A stretch of DNA of 21,336 nucleotides from Thermohalobaculum sp035513135 (lineage in GTDB: Bacteria; Pseudomonadota; Alphaproteobacteria; Rhodobacterales; Rhodobacteraceae). Below the pieces are notes generated by a model, which made no database searches, had not been told where the DNA came from, and saw only the letters and a list, made by a program, of their open reading frames with translations. Below, piece after piece: positions 14,310-21,336 of the stretch; positions within the stretch are counted from its first letter, which is position 1; every line of letters starts with the position of its first letter. The stretch covers positions 1 to 21,336 of the forward strand of contig DATKCQ010000059.1 in NCBI GenBank assembly GCA_035513135.1. The letters are read 5' to 3'. A program made the position numbers and the translations under genes.

Positions 14310-14329
14310 TCCGCCGGCTTGTTGACGCG

Positions 14330-14345
14330 GCCCGCCCCGGCGGGC
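14330..14345 (+). terminator. GC hairpin after XRE copy 2
   Basis: GCCCGC and GCGGGC pair around a 4-nt loop (GCCCGCCCCGGCGGGC), 20 bp after the stop. It has no T-run and could be a chance GC repeat. Confidence 0.3.
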
Positions 14346-14409
14346 AGAAGGGGTGAAATTGCGCCCACCGCCCCGGTCCCTGCCCTGCTCCTGGCCCAGA
14401 TGCTCCCCG

Positions 14410-15288
14410 ATGCTCAGCGACACCGACCTTGCGGCGCTGACCGACCTCGCCTGCCGGCTGGCGGACGCGGCCGGGGCGGCGTGCCGGCCCTTCTTCCGGG
14501 CCCGCGACCTCGGCACCGATGACAAGGGCGCGGGCGGCGCGGGTGACGTGTTCGACCCGGTCACGGCCGCCGACCGCGAGGCCGAGGCGGCCATCCGCGC
14601 CCTGCTCGCCGCCGAGCGCCCCGATGACGCCATCCTCGGCGAGGAGGAGGCGCCGACGCCGGGCACCTCGGGCCTCACCTGGGTGATCGACCCGATCGAC
14701 GGCACGCGGTCCTTCGTCTCGGGGGTGCCGACCTGGGGCATCCTGATCGCGCTCGACGACGGTGCGACGGGGCGCATCGGCGTGATCGACCAGCCGCACA
14801 TCGGCGAGCGCTTCGTCGGGGTCCACGCGCCGGCCGGGCGCCGTGCCTGGCTCGAATTCCGTGGCGGGCGCGAGGCGATGCGCACGCGCCCCTGTCCCGG
14901 CCTCGGCGCCGCGACGCTCTACACCACCAGCCCCGAGATGTTCGCGCCTGCCGAGTGGCGGCGCTTCCAGCGCGTGCAGTCGCGGGTCCGCCTCGCCCGC
15001 TACGGCCTCGACTGCTACGCCTACGCCCTGGTGGCGCTGGGCCATATCGACCTGGTGATCGAGGCGGACCTCAAGCCGTTCGACATCGCCGCGCCGAAGG
15101 CGGTGATCGAGGCCGCGGGCGGTATCGTCACCGACTGGCACGGCGGCGACTGCCGCCATGGCGGCCAGGTGCTCGCCGCGGGCGACGCGCGGGTGCACGC
15201 CGAGGCCCTGGCGATCCTGCGCGCAGGCAGGCTGAGGCACCACCGCCGCGACGGCGTTTCAAGCGTGAAACGGGTGTCAAGATATTGA
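14410..15288 (+). CDS. hisN: HisN-type histidinol-phosphate phosphatase (inositol monophosphatase family)
   Basis: A 292-residue Mg-dependent phosphatase of the IMPase/FIG superfamily. The metal site is complete: GEEE at 77-80, DPIDGT at 94-99 and the late Asp in KPFDIAAPKAVIEAAGG (Asp225). The DCYAYALVALGHIDLVIEADLKPFD context and the missing large insertions place it with HisN, which removes the phosphate of L-histidinol phosphate in histidine synthesis, rather than with SuhB or CysQ; this assignment is by resemblance. About 25 extra C-terminal residues (RAGRLRHHRRDGVSSVKRVSRY) extend beyond the usual family end. Start: ATG 14410 fits the family N-terminus but has a weak ribosome site; GTG 14353 would add 19 Arg/Pro-rich residues. 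No histidine genes are adjacent. Confidence 0.9.
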   Translation: MLSDTDLAALTDLACRLADAAGAACRPFFRARDLGTDDKGAGGAGDVFDPVTAADREAEAAIRALLAAERPDDAILGEEEAPTPGTSGLTWVIDPIDGTRSFVSGVPTWGILIALDDGATGRIGVIDQPHIGERFVGVHAPAGRRAWLEFRGGREAMRTRPCPGLGAATLYTTSPEMFAPAEWRRFQRVQSRVRLARYGLDCYAYALVALGHIDLVIEADLKPFDIAAPKAVIEAAGGIVTDWHGGDCRHGGQVLAAGDARVHAEALAILRAGRLRHHRRDGVSSVKRVSRY

Positions 15289-15334
15289 TTTCACGCATAT
15301 TTCAGAATGGACCCGCTGCCCGGGAACGACTGTC

Positions 15335-15352
15335 CGGGAGCGCACGCTCCCG
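15335..15352. terminator. Bidirectional hairpin between convergent genes
   Basis: CGGGAGC and GCTCCCG form a 7-bp stem with a 4-nt loop, in the 67-bp gap between the convergent stops of hisN and the alpha/beta hydrolase. Its position suits termination from both sides; there is no T-run. Confidence 0.5.
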
Positions 15353-15355
15353 CCG

Positions 15356-16303
15356 TCACAGGCCCCGCGCCGCGAGGAACCGGTCGATCGCCTCCCAGGT
15401 GGCGCGGCGCACGGGCTCCGACGAGATCAGCAGCTCGTGCCGCGCCCCGGCGATCTCCACCAGCTCGAGCCCGAGCCGCGGCGCGCCGGCGCGCACGGCG
15501 GCCGGGCCGACAACCGCCTCGTCGCTTCCGAGCAGGCACAGACCCGGCACCTCGAGCGGTCCGTGGCGGGCGATCCAGTCCGCCTCGGCCAGCGCCGCGT
15601 CGAACCAGCCGAGCGTCGGCATGCCGAGCCCGAGCGCCGGGTCGCGGCGCAGCGCCTCGACCATCCACGCGAAGCGGGCGCGGTCGTCGGTCAGCACATT
15701 GCCCTCGAAGCCCGAGAGGACGTAAGGCGCCGCGGCGCCCGCAAGCGGCGGCCAGATGTCCGGGCGGCCCAGGGCGCGGGCCAGCGGCAGCAGCAGGCGG
15801 CACAGCAGGCGTTGCCCCTTGCTCATCGCGATGCCGAGCATCGGCGCCAGCACGATCAGCGCCGCCGGCCGCATGACCCCGCGCAGCACGGCCCCGAGCC
15901 CGATCGTGCCGCCCATCGAGTGCGCCAGCACGAGGCGCGGCCCGGCCAGCCCCGCCACCTCGGGGTGCGCGAGCAGCGCCTGCAGATCGCGGTGATAGTC
16001 GGTGAAGCGGCCCACATGGCCCTTGAGCGGGTTGGCCACGAGCCGGTCCGAGTGCCCCTGGCCACGCCAGTCGAGGCTGGCAACGGCGAAGCCGCGGGCA
16101 ACCAGCCCGGCCGCCGGGCCGGCGTATTTCTCGAGGAACTCGGTGCGGCCCTGCAGCACGATTGCATGGCCCCGGCCGCGCCCGTCATGGCGCCAGACCG
16201 CGCCGCGCAGGCGCACGCCGTCGGACGCCGTGAGCGCCAGCGTCGCGTCCCAGGCGCGGCCGCCGGGCGGCAGGTCGACAGGGCGCGGCTGCGCGGCCTC
16301 CAC
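15356..16303 (-). CDS. Alpha/beta hydrolase, lysophospholipase/monoacylglycerol lipase-like
   Basis: A 315-residue alpha/beta hydrolase. The catalytic triad can be placed: Ser129 in AHSMGG, Asp261 in LLGSDEAVV and His289 in GARHELL. The oxyanion and strand pattern IVLQGRTEFLEKYAGPA (48-64) and SLDWRGQGHSD (76-86) are typical of the PldB/monoglyceride-lipase group, whose members hydrolyse lysophospholipids or monoacylglycerols. There is no signal peptide, so it should act in the cytoplasm or at the inner membrane face. The start is GTG 16303 with GGAGGG 8 nt upstream. It follows the SCP2-like gene by 20 bp, so the two are an operon and may handle the same lipids. The triad is intact; the substrate is unknown. 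Confidence 0.9.
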   Translation of the reverse strand: MEAAQPRPVDLPPGGRAWDATLALTASDGVRLRGAVWRHDGRGRGHAIVLQGRTEFLEKYAGPAAGLVARGFAVASLDWRGQGHSDRLVANPLKGHVGRFTDYHRDLQALLAHPEVAGLAGPRLVLAHSMGGTIGLGAVLRGVMRPAALIVLAPMLGIAMSKGQRLLCRLLLPLARALGRPDIWPPLAGAAAPYVLSGFEGNVLTDDRARFAWMVEALRRDPALGLGMPTLGWFDAALAEADWIARHGPLEVPGLCLLGSDEAVVGPAAVRAGAPRLGLELVEIAGARHELLISSEPVRRATWEAIDRFLAARGL

Positions 16304-16323
16304 CGCGTCAGCCCTCCGCCGGC

Positions 16324-16641
16324 TCAGCCAAGAAGCTGGCCCAGCTTCAGCGCCGTGGCGAAATCGCCCTCGACGCGCATCCGCCCGGTCATGAAGGCGG
16401 TGGCGGGCGAGAGCACGCCCTCGAACACTTCGCGAAAGGTCTCGAGCGTGGCCGAGATGGTCACGTCGGGCAGGTCCCCCGCCGGGTCCGGCTCGGTGCT
16501 GACCCGATCGCCGGCGACGCTGATCACCCCCGCGCCCTCGATCTCGAAATGCACGGCGCCGTCGAACGCCTCGCCGACCAGCCTTGCCCGCAGCGCCTCG
16601 GCCGCCGCCTCGAGTGCCTTGCCCATGCGCTCTCCGCTCAT
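16324..16641 (-). CDS. SCP2-type sterol/lipid-carrier domain protein
   Basis: A 105-residue single-domain protein with the SCP2 fold. It opens with a helix (KALEAAAEALRARL), then the strand run FDGAVHFEIEGAGVISVAGDRVS and DVTISATLETFREVFEGVLSPATAFMTGRMRVEGDFATALKLGQLL, the family's closing pattern with the TGRMRVEGD turn. Such proteins bind lipids or acyl-CoA in a hydrophobic pocket. The start ATG 16641 has GGAAGG 4 nt upstream; ATG 16626 is a possible shorter start. It is co-transcribed with the alpha/beta hydrolase (20 bp). The 84-bp gap to the divergent TPR gene must carry both promoters. Confidence 0.9.
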   Translation of the reverse strand: MSGERMGKALEAAAEALRARLVGEAFDGAVHFEIEGAGVISVAGDRVSTEPDPAGDLPDVTISATLETFREVFEGVLSPATAFMTGRMRVEGDFATALKLGQLLG

Positions 16642-16690
16642 CTCACCTTCCCGCTCGTCACATTCGTGCTCGCATCAAGCCTGCGCGGCC

Positions 16691-16725
16691 TTTTCAGACA
16701 TACGCGTCAGGCCTATCATCAGGCA
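16691..16725 (+). promoter_or_regulatory. Promoter predicted to give a leaderless TPR mRNA
   Basis: TTTTCA (16691-16696) and TATCAT (16714-16719) are exactly 17 bp apart, matching 4 and 5 of 6 consensus bases. The normal start, about 7 nt after the -10 box, coincides with the ATG at 16726, and there is no ribosome site before that ATG. TCAGGC is repeated at 16707-16712 and 16719-16724. Confidence 0.4.
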
Positions 16726-17394
16726 ATGACGGTTTTCCGACTGATCCTGTCACCGGCCGTGGTGCTCGCCGTGCTGGCCTCGGCCGGCGGGGCGGCGGGG
16801 CAGCCTTCCGCCCCCGACCCCGAAGATCCGACCGCGGCGCCGCCGGTCGCGGCCCCGCAGGACCGGGACGCGCCGGGCGCGGGCCCTGGCTCGCCGGACG
16901 AGGAAGCGGCCCGGCGCCAGGCGCGGCTCGACGATCTGTTTGCCCGGCTGGCCGACGCGGGCGCGACGGAATGGCAGCCGGTGCAGAGCGAGATCTGGCG
17001 CATGTGGTCGCGCAGCGGCTCGCCCTCGATGGACCTGCTGCTCCGGCGCGCCGACGAGGCGGTCGGGGAGGGCGACCCGGAGCTGGCGCTGCGCTTCCTC
17101 GACGACCTGGTGCGGCTCGCCCCGGACTTCGCCGAGGGCTGGAACAAGCGGGCCACCGTCTATTTCATGCTGGGCGAGTACGGCCGCTCGGTCGCCGACA
17201 TCGAACGCACGCTGGCGCTCGAGCCGCGCCATTTCGGGGCGCTCAGCGGGCTCGCCATGATCCTCGAGCGGCTCGGCGACAAGCCGGGCGCCTATGTCGC
17301 CTACGCGCAGGCGCTCGAGGTCCACCCCAACCTGCCCGGCGCCGCCAAGGCGGTGGAGCGGCTGGCCCCGGAGGTCGAGGGCCGCGAGCTCTGA
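16726..17394 (+). CDS. Exported TPR-repeat protein, 222 aa
   Basis: Residues 1-25 form a signal peptide (MTVFRLILSPAVVLAVLASAGGAAG), followed by a Pro/Ala/Asp-rich linker to about 60. From about 65 the chain is helical. Two to three tetratricopeptide repeats run from about 115 to 215, the clearest being ALRFLDDLVRLAPDFAEGWNKRATVYF and ALEPRHFGALSGLAMILERLG, with the usual A/G-A-P spacing. TPR proteins serve as binding scaffolds; here the location would be the periplasm. The partner is unknown. ATG 16726 is the only start that gives a signal peptide, and it lacks a Shine-Dalgarno sequence (see promoter at 16691). The helicase gene follows 124 bp downstream on the same strand; no functional link is evident. 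Confidence 0.88.
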   Translation: MTVFRLILSPAVVLAVLASAGGAAGQPSAPDPEDPTAAPPVAAPQDRDAPGAGPGSPDEEAARRQARLDDLFARLADAGATEWQPVQSEIWRMWSRSGSPSMDLLLRRADEAVGEGDPELALRFLDDLVRLAPDFAEGWNKRATVYFMLGEYGRSVADIERTLALEPRHFGALSGLAMILERLGDKPGAYVAYAQALEVHPNLPGAAKAVERLAPEVEGREL

Positions 17395-17518
17395 GCCCCC
17401 GGCCATCGCCCGTGCAGCCGGGCGAAGCGCCGCACGGGGGTTGTCTGCCCCCGGTCCGCCGCCCTATGTGAAGCGCAAGACGTCCCTCGCCCGCCGGCCG
17501 AGGGGGGCAAGCCAAAGG

Positions 17519-20500
17519 GTGTCCCGCCCGTTGAGGTATCTGAGCGAGCAGACGCCGGAACGCGGCCCCGTGACCGCGGTCCTCGGCCCCACCAACACCG
17601 GCAAGACCCATTACGCGGTCGAGCGGATGCTGGCGCGTGGCAGCGGCATCATCGGCCTGCCGCTTCGCCTGCTGGCGCGCGAGATCTACGACCGCATCTG
17701 CGCCGTCCGCAGCCCCGACGAGGTCGCCCTGGTCACCGGCGAGGAGAAGATCCAGCCGGCCCGCGCCCGCTACTACGTGTGCACCGTCGAGGCGATGCCG
17801 CTCGAGGTCGACGCCGACTTCGTGGCGGTGGACGAGATCCAGCTCTCCGCCGACCCCGAGCGCGGACACATCTTCACCGACCGCCTGCTGCACGCGCGCG
17901 GGCGCCACGAGACCCTGCTGCTCGGCTCGGACAACATGCGCGGGCGCATCGCCAGCCTGGTGCAAGGGGTGCGCTTCGACGGGCGCGAGCGGTTCTCGAC
18001 GCTCAGCTACTCGGGCCCGGCGAAGATCTCGCGGCTGAAGCCCCGCACCGCCATCGTCGCCTTCTCGGTGGACCAGGTCTACGCCATCGCCGAGCTGATC
18101 CGCCGCCAGCGCGGCGGCGCCGCGGTGGTATTGGGCGCGCTCAGCCCGCGCACGCGCAACGCGCAGGTGGCGCTCTACCAGCAGGGCGACGTGGACTACA
18201 TCGTGGCGACCGACGCCATCGGCATGGGGCTCAACCTCGACGTGGACCACGTGGCCTTCGCCGGACTGGCCAAGTTCGACGGGCGCCGCCAGCGCCGGCT
18301 CGAGCCGAACGAGCTGGCCCAGATCGCCGGCCGCGCCGGGCGCTACACCCGCGACGGCACCTTCGGCGTCACCGGCGAGGCGCGGCTGATCGAGCCGCAG
18401 GCCGTCGAGGCGATCGAGAACCACCGCTTCAAGCCGCTCGAGAAGCTGATGTGGCGCAGCACCGAGCTGGCCTTCGCCACCGTGCCGGCGCTGATCGAGA
18501 GCCTCGAGACGGCGCCCGGCGTGCCCGACCTGATGCGGGCGCGCGAGGCGGATGATCTGGCCGCCCTCAAGCGTCTATGGCTCGACCCGGAGGTGCGCGA
18601 GCTCGCGCACCGGGGCGACCGGGTGCGGCTGCTCTGGGAAGTCTGCCAGGTTCCCGACTACCGCAAGGCCGTCTCGGGCGACCACGCCACACTTTTGTCG
18701 CGTCTTTTCCGTTTCCTGCTGAGCGATCGTGGCGTAATACCGGCGGACTGGATCGCGGCGCAGGTGGAGCGGATCGATCGGGTGGATGGCGACATCGACG
18801 CGTTGTCGAGGCGGCTGGCGCATATCCGCACCTGGACCTTCGTGGCGAACCGGGCGCGCTGGCTCGAGGACCCCGAGACCTGGCGCGCGCGGACCCGCGA
18901 GGTCGAGGACCGCCTCTCCGAGGCGCTGCACCAGCGGCTGACGCAGAGATTCGTCGACCGGCGCACCTCCGTGCTCATGCGCCGGCTGAAGCAGAAGGAA
19001 GAGCTCGTGGCCGATGTGAACGACAAGGGCGAGGTGAGCGTCGAGGGCCACTTCGTCGGCCGCCTTGACGGGTTCCGCTTCACGGTCGACGAGACGGCGG
19101 CGCACGAGGAGGGCCGGATGCTGCGCTCGGCCAGCCTCGCGGCGCTGAAGGCCGAGCTGGCGCGCCGCGCCGACCGGCTCTATGCCACCCCCGACCCGGA
19201 GATCGAGCTGACCGACCAGGGCGGGCTGATGTGGGGCACCGACGCGGTCGGCCGGCTCGAGAAGGGCGACGCGCCGCTGGCGCCCAGGGTCCGCCCCTTC
19301 GTCGACGACCTCGCCGAGCCGGCGGTGGCCGAGAAGGTCGAGCGCCGCCTCGCGCACTGGCTGCAGCGGCGCATCGACGCGCAGTTCGAGCCGATGCTGA
19401 AGATGCAGGCCGACGAGGCGATCACCGGGCTGGCGCGCGGCGTCGCCTTCCAGGTCGGCGAGGCCATGGGCGTGATCCCGCGCCGCCAGGTGGCCGAGGG
19501 CGTGAAGGCGCTGGGCCAGGACGAGCGGGCGCTGCTCAGGAAGCACGGCGTGCGCTTCGGCCAGCACCACGTGTTCATGCCGGCGCTGCTGAAGCCCGCG
19601 CCGACCCGGCTGCGCCTGATCCTGTGGAGCCTGTGGGAGGGCTTCGAGGTGGTGCCCGAGGTGCCGCCGCCCGGGCTGGTGACCATCCAAGCGGTCGAGG
19701 GTGCGCCGGAGGGCTACTACGCGAAGGTCGGCTACCGGCTGTGCGGTGCGCGGGCGCTGCGCATCGACATGCTCGAGCGGCTCGCCGACCTGATCCGGCC
19801 GATGGACGCGCGGGCGGGCTTCGAGGCGACCGCCGACATGCTCTCGATCACCGGCTGCACGCTCGAGCAGTTCGCCGAGCTGATGCAGGGCCTCGGCTAC
19901 GAGGCCGAGCGCGGCGAGCGGCCGCGCCCGCCCAGGCCCGCGAAGGCCGCGGATGAAACATCCGCAGCGGTCGAGCCCGCCGGCGAGGCATCCGGCGAAC
20001 CGGCGGCCGAAGGCGCCGAAGGGGCCGAAGGGGCCAATGCCGCCGCGCCGGCGCCGGACGAGGCGGCGCCCGCAACCGAGACCGACGCGGCGCCGGTCAG
20101 CAGTGCCGAGGCGGACGTCGCGGCAACCTCCGAGGCGGCCTCCGAGGCGGCTTCCGAGGCGCCTTCGGTCGAGGTGGCCGGGGCCGAGCCCGAAGGCAAG
20201 GCCGGGGGCGCCGCGCCGGAGACCGAGATCTACTTCGTCTTTCGCCTTCGCCAGCGCCGCGGTCCGCCCGCCGAGCGCCGGGCCGAGGGCGAGGGCACGG
20301 CCGCCCGCGGCCCGCGCCGCGCCCGGACTCGAGGCGAGGGCGGTCAGGGCGAACACGTCCAGGGCAAGGCAGGTCACGGCAAGGCAGGTCAGGGCAAGGG
20401 GCCGCGCCGCAAACCGGGCGGCGGCGCGCCCGGCGCCAAACCCGACGCCAAACCCGGCCAACAATCCCCTGCGCCGCGCCGCGAGGAGAAGCCGATCGAC

Positions 20501-20545
20501 CCCGACAGCCCCTTCGCAATCCTCAGGGAACTGAAGCTCAAATAG
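17519..20545 (+). CDS. SUV3-like DEIQ-box RNA helicase with long low-complexity tail
   Basis: A 1008-residue superfamily-2 helicase of the SUV3 group, the mitochondrial RNA-degradosome helicase whose bacterial relatives occur in alphaproteobacteria. Motif I is GPTNTGKT (23-30), motif II is DEIQ (105-108) rather than DEAD, motif V is TDAIGMGLN (231-239) and motif VI is QIAGRAGRY (268-276), all characteristic of SUV3. A C-terminal helicase-associated part extends to about 800. After that comes an Ala/Glu/Pro-rich tail with short repeats (about 800-905), a short ordered-looking strand segment (EIYFVFRLRQRRGPP, about 902-916), then a Lys/Arg/Gly-rich stretch and the ending DPDSPFAILRELKLK. Start: GTG 17519 is taken because the family N-terminus begins there; GAGGGGGG lies 11 nt upstream. 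The reading frame stays open further back into the TPR gene. The S4 protein starts 3 bp after its stop, so they are coupled. Confidence 0.92.
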   Translation: MSRPLRYLSEQTPERGPVTAVLGPTNTGKTHYAVERMLARGSGIIGLPLRLLAREIYDRICAVRSPDEVALVTGEEKIQPARARYYVCTVEAMPLEVDADFVAVDEIQLSADPERGHIFTDRLLHARGRHETLLLGSDNMRGRIASLVQGVRFDGRERFSTLSYSGPAKISRLKPRTAIVAFSVDQVYAIAELIRRQRGGAAVVLGALSPRTRNAQVALYQQGDVDYIVATDAIGMGLNLDVDHVAFAGLAKFDGRRQRRLEPNELAQIAGRAGRYTRDGTFGVTGEARLIEPQAVEAIENHRFKPLEKLMWRSTELAFATVPALIESLETAPGVPDLMRAREADDLAALKRLWLDPEVRELAHRGDRVRLLWEVCQVPDYRKAVSGDHATLLSRLFRFLLSDRGVIPADWIAAQVERIDRVDGDIDALSRRLAHIRTWTFVANRARWLEDPETWRARTREVEDRLSEALHQRLTQRFVDRRTSVLMRRLKQKEELVADVNDKGEVSVEGHFVGRLDGFRFTVDETAAHEEGRMLRSASLAALKAELARRADRLYATPDPEIELTDQGGLMWGTDAVGRLEKGDAPLAPRVRPFVDDLAEPAVAEKVERRLAHWLQRRIDAQFEPMLKMQADEAITGLARGVAFQVGEAMGVIPRRQVAEGVKALGQDERALLRKHGVRFGQHHVFMPALLKPAPTRLRLILWSLWEGFEVVPEVPPPGLVTIQAVEGAPEGYYAKVGYRLCGARALRIDMLERLADLIRPMDARAGFEATADMLSITGCTLEQFAELMQGLGYEAERGERPRPPRPAKAADETSAAVEPAGEASGEPAAEGAEGAEGANAAAPAPDEAAPATETDAAPVSSAEADVAATSEAASEAASEAPSVEVAGAEPEGKAGGAAPETEIYFVFRLRQRRGPPAERRAEGEGTAARGPRRARTRGEGGQGEHVQGKAGHGKAGQGKGPRRKPGGGAPGAKPDAKPGQQSPAPRREEKPIDPDSPFAILRELKLK
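20129..20164 (+). repeat. 12-bp repeats in the helicase tail
   Basis: Three head-to-tail copies of TCCGAGGCGGCC-like units (20129-20140, 20141-20152, 20153-20164), differing at one to three positions, encode repeated Ser-Glu-Ala-Ala. They are in frame, so copy changes would only alter tail length. Confidence 0.8.
20363..20392 (+). repeat. 15-bp repeat in the basic helicase tail
   Basis: GGCAAGGCAGGTCA followed by C or G occurs twice in tandem (20363-20377 and 20378-20392), with a partial third copy after it, encoding the Gly/Lys-rich HGKAGQGK segment. Confidence 0.75.
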
Positions 20546-20548
20546 CCC

Positions 20549-20947
20549 ATGACGCAGGGTCCGCCCGAGGGCGCCGGGAAGCTGCGCGTCGACAAGTGGC
20601 TCTGGCACGCGCGGTTCTTCCGCACGCGCGGGCTGGCGGCGCAGCTGGCCGGGTCCGGGCGGCTGCGGATCAACGGCGAGCACGTGCTGAAGCCCGCCCA
20701 GCCGGTGCGCGCGGGCGACGTGCTGACCTTCGCGCAGGGCAGCCGCATCCGGGTGGTGCGCATCGTCGCGCTGGGGGTCCGGCGCGGGCCGGCGGCGGAG
20801 GCGGCCACGCTCTACGCCGACCTCACGCCGCCGCGCGAGCCCGCCGGTCCAGCCGCCCGCAGCGTCGCCGAGCGCGACCCGGGCAGCGGCCGGCCCACCA
20901 AGAAGGCGCGGCGAAAAATCGACGCCTGGCGCCGCGACCTCCCTTGA
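20549..20947 (+). CDS. hslR: S4-domain RNA-binding protein, Hsp15 type
   Basis: A 132-residue protein. The S4 RNA-binding fold occupies about 11-75: LRVDKWLWHARFFRTRGLAAQLAGSGRLRINGEHVLKPAQPVRAGDVLTF is the Hsp15 pattern, including the DKWLW(H)AR start and the strongly basic end (PTKKARRKIDAWRR). Hsp15 binds free 50S subunits that still carry nascent chains and helps recycle stalled ribosomes. The ATG at 20549 is 3 bp after the helicase stop, with no separate ribosome site beyond AGGGAA 22 nt upstream, so translation is probably coupled to the helicase. An RNA helicase and a ribosome-rescue-type factor together suggest RNA quality control. The C-terminal part after about 90 is low-complexity. 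Confidence 0.88.
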   Translation: MTQGPPEGAGKLRVDKWLWHARFFRTRGLAAQLAGSGRLRINGEHVLKPAQPVRAGDVLTFAQGSRIRVVRIVALGVRRGPAAEAATLYADLTPPREPAGPAARSVAERDPGSGRPTKKARRKIDAWRRDLP

Positions 20948-20972
20948 AGGCCGTGCGGGCCGCGCCTAATAC
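20944..20972 (+). promoter_or_regulatory. Candidate fdxA promoter
   Basis: TTGAAG (20944-20949) and TAATAC (20967-20972) are 17 bp apart, matching 4 and 3 of 6 consensus bases. The -35 box overlaps the stop codon of the S4 gene. The 5' leader would be about 65 nt. The rest of the 97-bp gap shows nothing else. Confidence 0.3.
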
Positions 20973-21044
20973 ACCGGCAGGCACGCGGCACGCGCAAAAA
21001 CCACGACGACGGGCTGTGATTCATCCGACCCAGGAGACCCGACG

Positions 21045-21336
21045 ATGACCTATGTGGTGACCGACAGCTGCATCCGCTGCAAGTACATGGACTGCGTCGA
21101 GGTCTGCCCGGTGGACTGCTTCTACGAGGGCGAGAACATGCTCGTCATCCACCCCGACGAATGCATCGACTGCGGTGTCTGCGAGCCCGAGTGCCCGGTC
21201 GACGCGATCAAGCCCGACACCGAGCCGGGGATGGAGGATTGGGTCTCCTTCAACCTGAAATACTCCGAGGCCTGGCCCAACATCACCATCAAGCGCGACC
21301 CGCCCCCGGACGCCAAGGAATTCGAGGACGTGCCGG
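21045..21336 (+). CDS. fdxA: 7Fe ferredoxin FdxA (ferredoxin II type), 3' end cut by window edge
   Basis: The first 97 codons of a small electron carrier closely resembling Azotobacter ferredoxin I and Rhodobacter ferredoxin II (about 106-112 residues), so roughly 10-15 residues are missing. The cluster cysteines are all present: CIRCKYMDCVEVCPVDC (Cys9, 12, 17, 21 and 25) and CIDCGVCEPEC (Cys40, 43, 46 and 50). They bind one [3Fe-4S] and one [4Fe-4S] cluster with the interleaved CP pattern of the family. AGGAG lies 8 nt before ATG 21045, a strong site. In other Rhodobacterales a CarD-like regulator often follows; that would be outside the window. Confidence 0.96.
   Translation, partial: MTYVVTDSCIRCKYMDCVEVCPVDCFYEGENMLVIHPDECIDCGVCEPECPVDAIKPDTEPGMEDWVSFNLKYSEAWPNITIKRDPPPDAKEFEDVP

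Noticed and set aside
14307..14335. Second TGATCC (sigma-E -35-like) at the end of XRE copy 2
   Set aside because: The sequence 18 bp on is CCCGCC, with no TA-type -10 box.
15256..15294. Inverted repeats around the hisN stop (GTTTCA/TGAAAC and GTGAAA/TTTCAC)
   Set aside because: Short arms overlapping coding sequence; the hairpin at 15335-15352 is the better terminator candidate.
18575..20683. A 702-residue minus-strand frame opposite the helicase
   Set aside because: Antisense shadow; Leu/Arg/Gly/His-rich without domain features.
1..21336. CRISPR array, tRNA/rRNA genes, insertion sequences or prophage
   Set aside because: No spaced repeat array, cloverleaf-like or rRNA sequence, transposase or phage gene was seen; the only tandem repeats are short and inside coding tails.

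Overview
The window is one very GC-rich chromosomal stretch (well over 65% G+C by eye). Gene content points to an alphaproteobacterium of the Rhodobacterales type: a trgA-trgB-cysK tellurite-resistance locus like that of Rhodobacter sphaeroides, a mitochondrial-SUV3-like DEIQ-box helicase followed by an Hsp15-type S4 protein and a 7Fe ferredoxin (FdxA), a HisN-type histidinol phosphatase, and two PraR-like XRE regulators. Almost every base is accounted for by genes. I saw no tRNA, rRNA, insertion sequence, prophage or CRISPR array, and no gap above 300 bp between genes.

Layout. (1) 1-1.5 kb, minus: a partial FAD-linked oxidase preceded by a 52-residue one-helix membrane protein; divergent from them is an AraC regulator with a DJ-1/PfpI-type sensor domain (1.7-2.7 kb, plus). 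(2) 2.7-11.0 kb, all minus, transcribed right to left: photolyase, trgA, trgB, cysK, a DUF3772/MscS mechanosensitive channel, a stand-alone alanyl-tRNA editing protein (AlaX) and a 79-residue unknown protein. This run combines DNA repair, oxyanion/thiol stress, osmotic stress and mistranslation control. (3) 11.2-15.3 kb, plus: typA/bipA, two tandem paralogous XRE regulators and hisN. (4) 15.4-16.6 kb, minus: an SCP2-type lipid-binding protein and an alpha/beta hydrolase (lysophospholipase-like). (5) 16.7 kb to the right edge, plus: an exported TPR protein, the SUV3-like helicase, the S4 protein and fdxA (cut by the window edge).

The most interesting regulatory signals are these. The photolyase has a candidate group-IV sigma-E (RpoE/ChrR) promoter, TGATCC-18 bp-TAGCA. 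The trgB ribosome binding site lies inside a perfect 9-bp hairpin that is itself covered by an 11-codon leader ORF with its own Shine-Dalgarno sequence, an arrangement expected for translational coupling or attenuation. A 9-bp direct repeat lies upstream of the candidate trgA promoter. The AT-richer region before the first XRE gene holds a CtrA-like box and a 16-bp perfect palindrome. The TPR gene may be transcribed as a leaderless mRNA. All of these come from reading the sequence by eye and have not been tested computationally.
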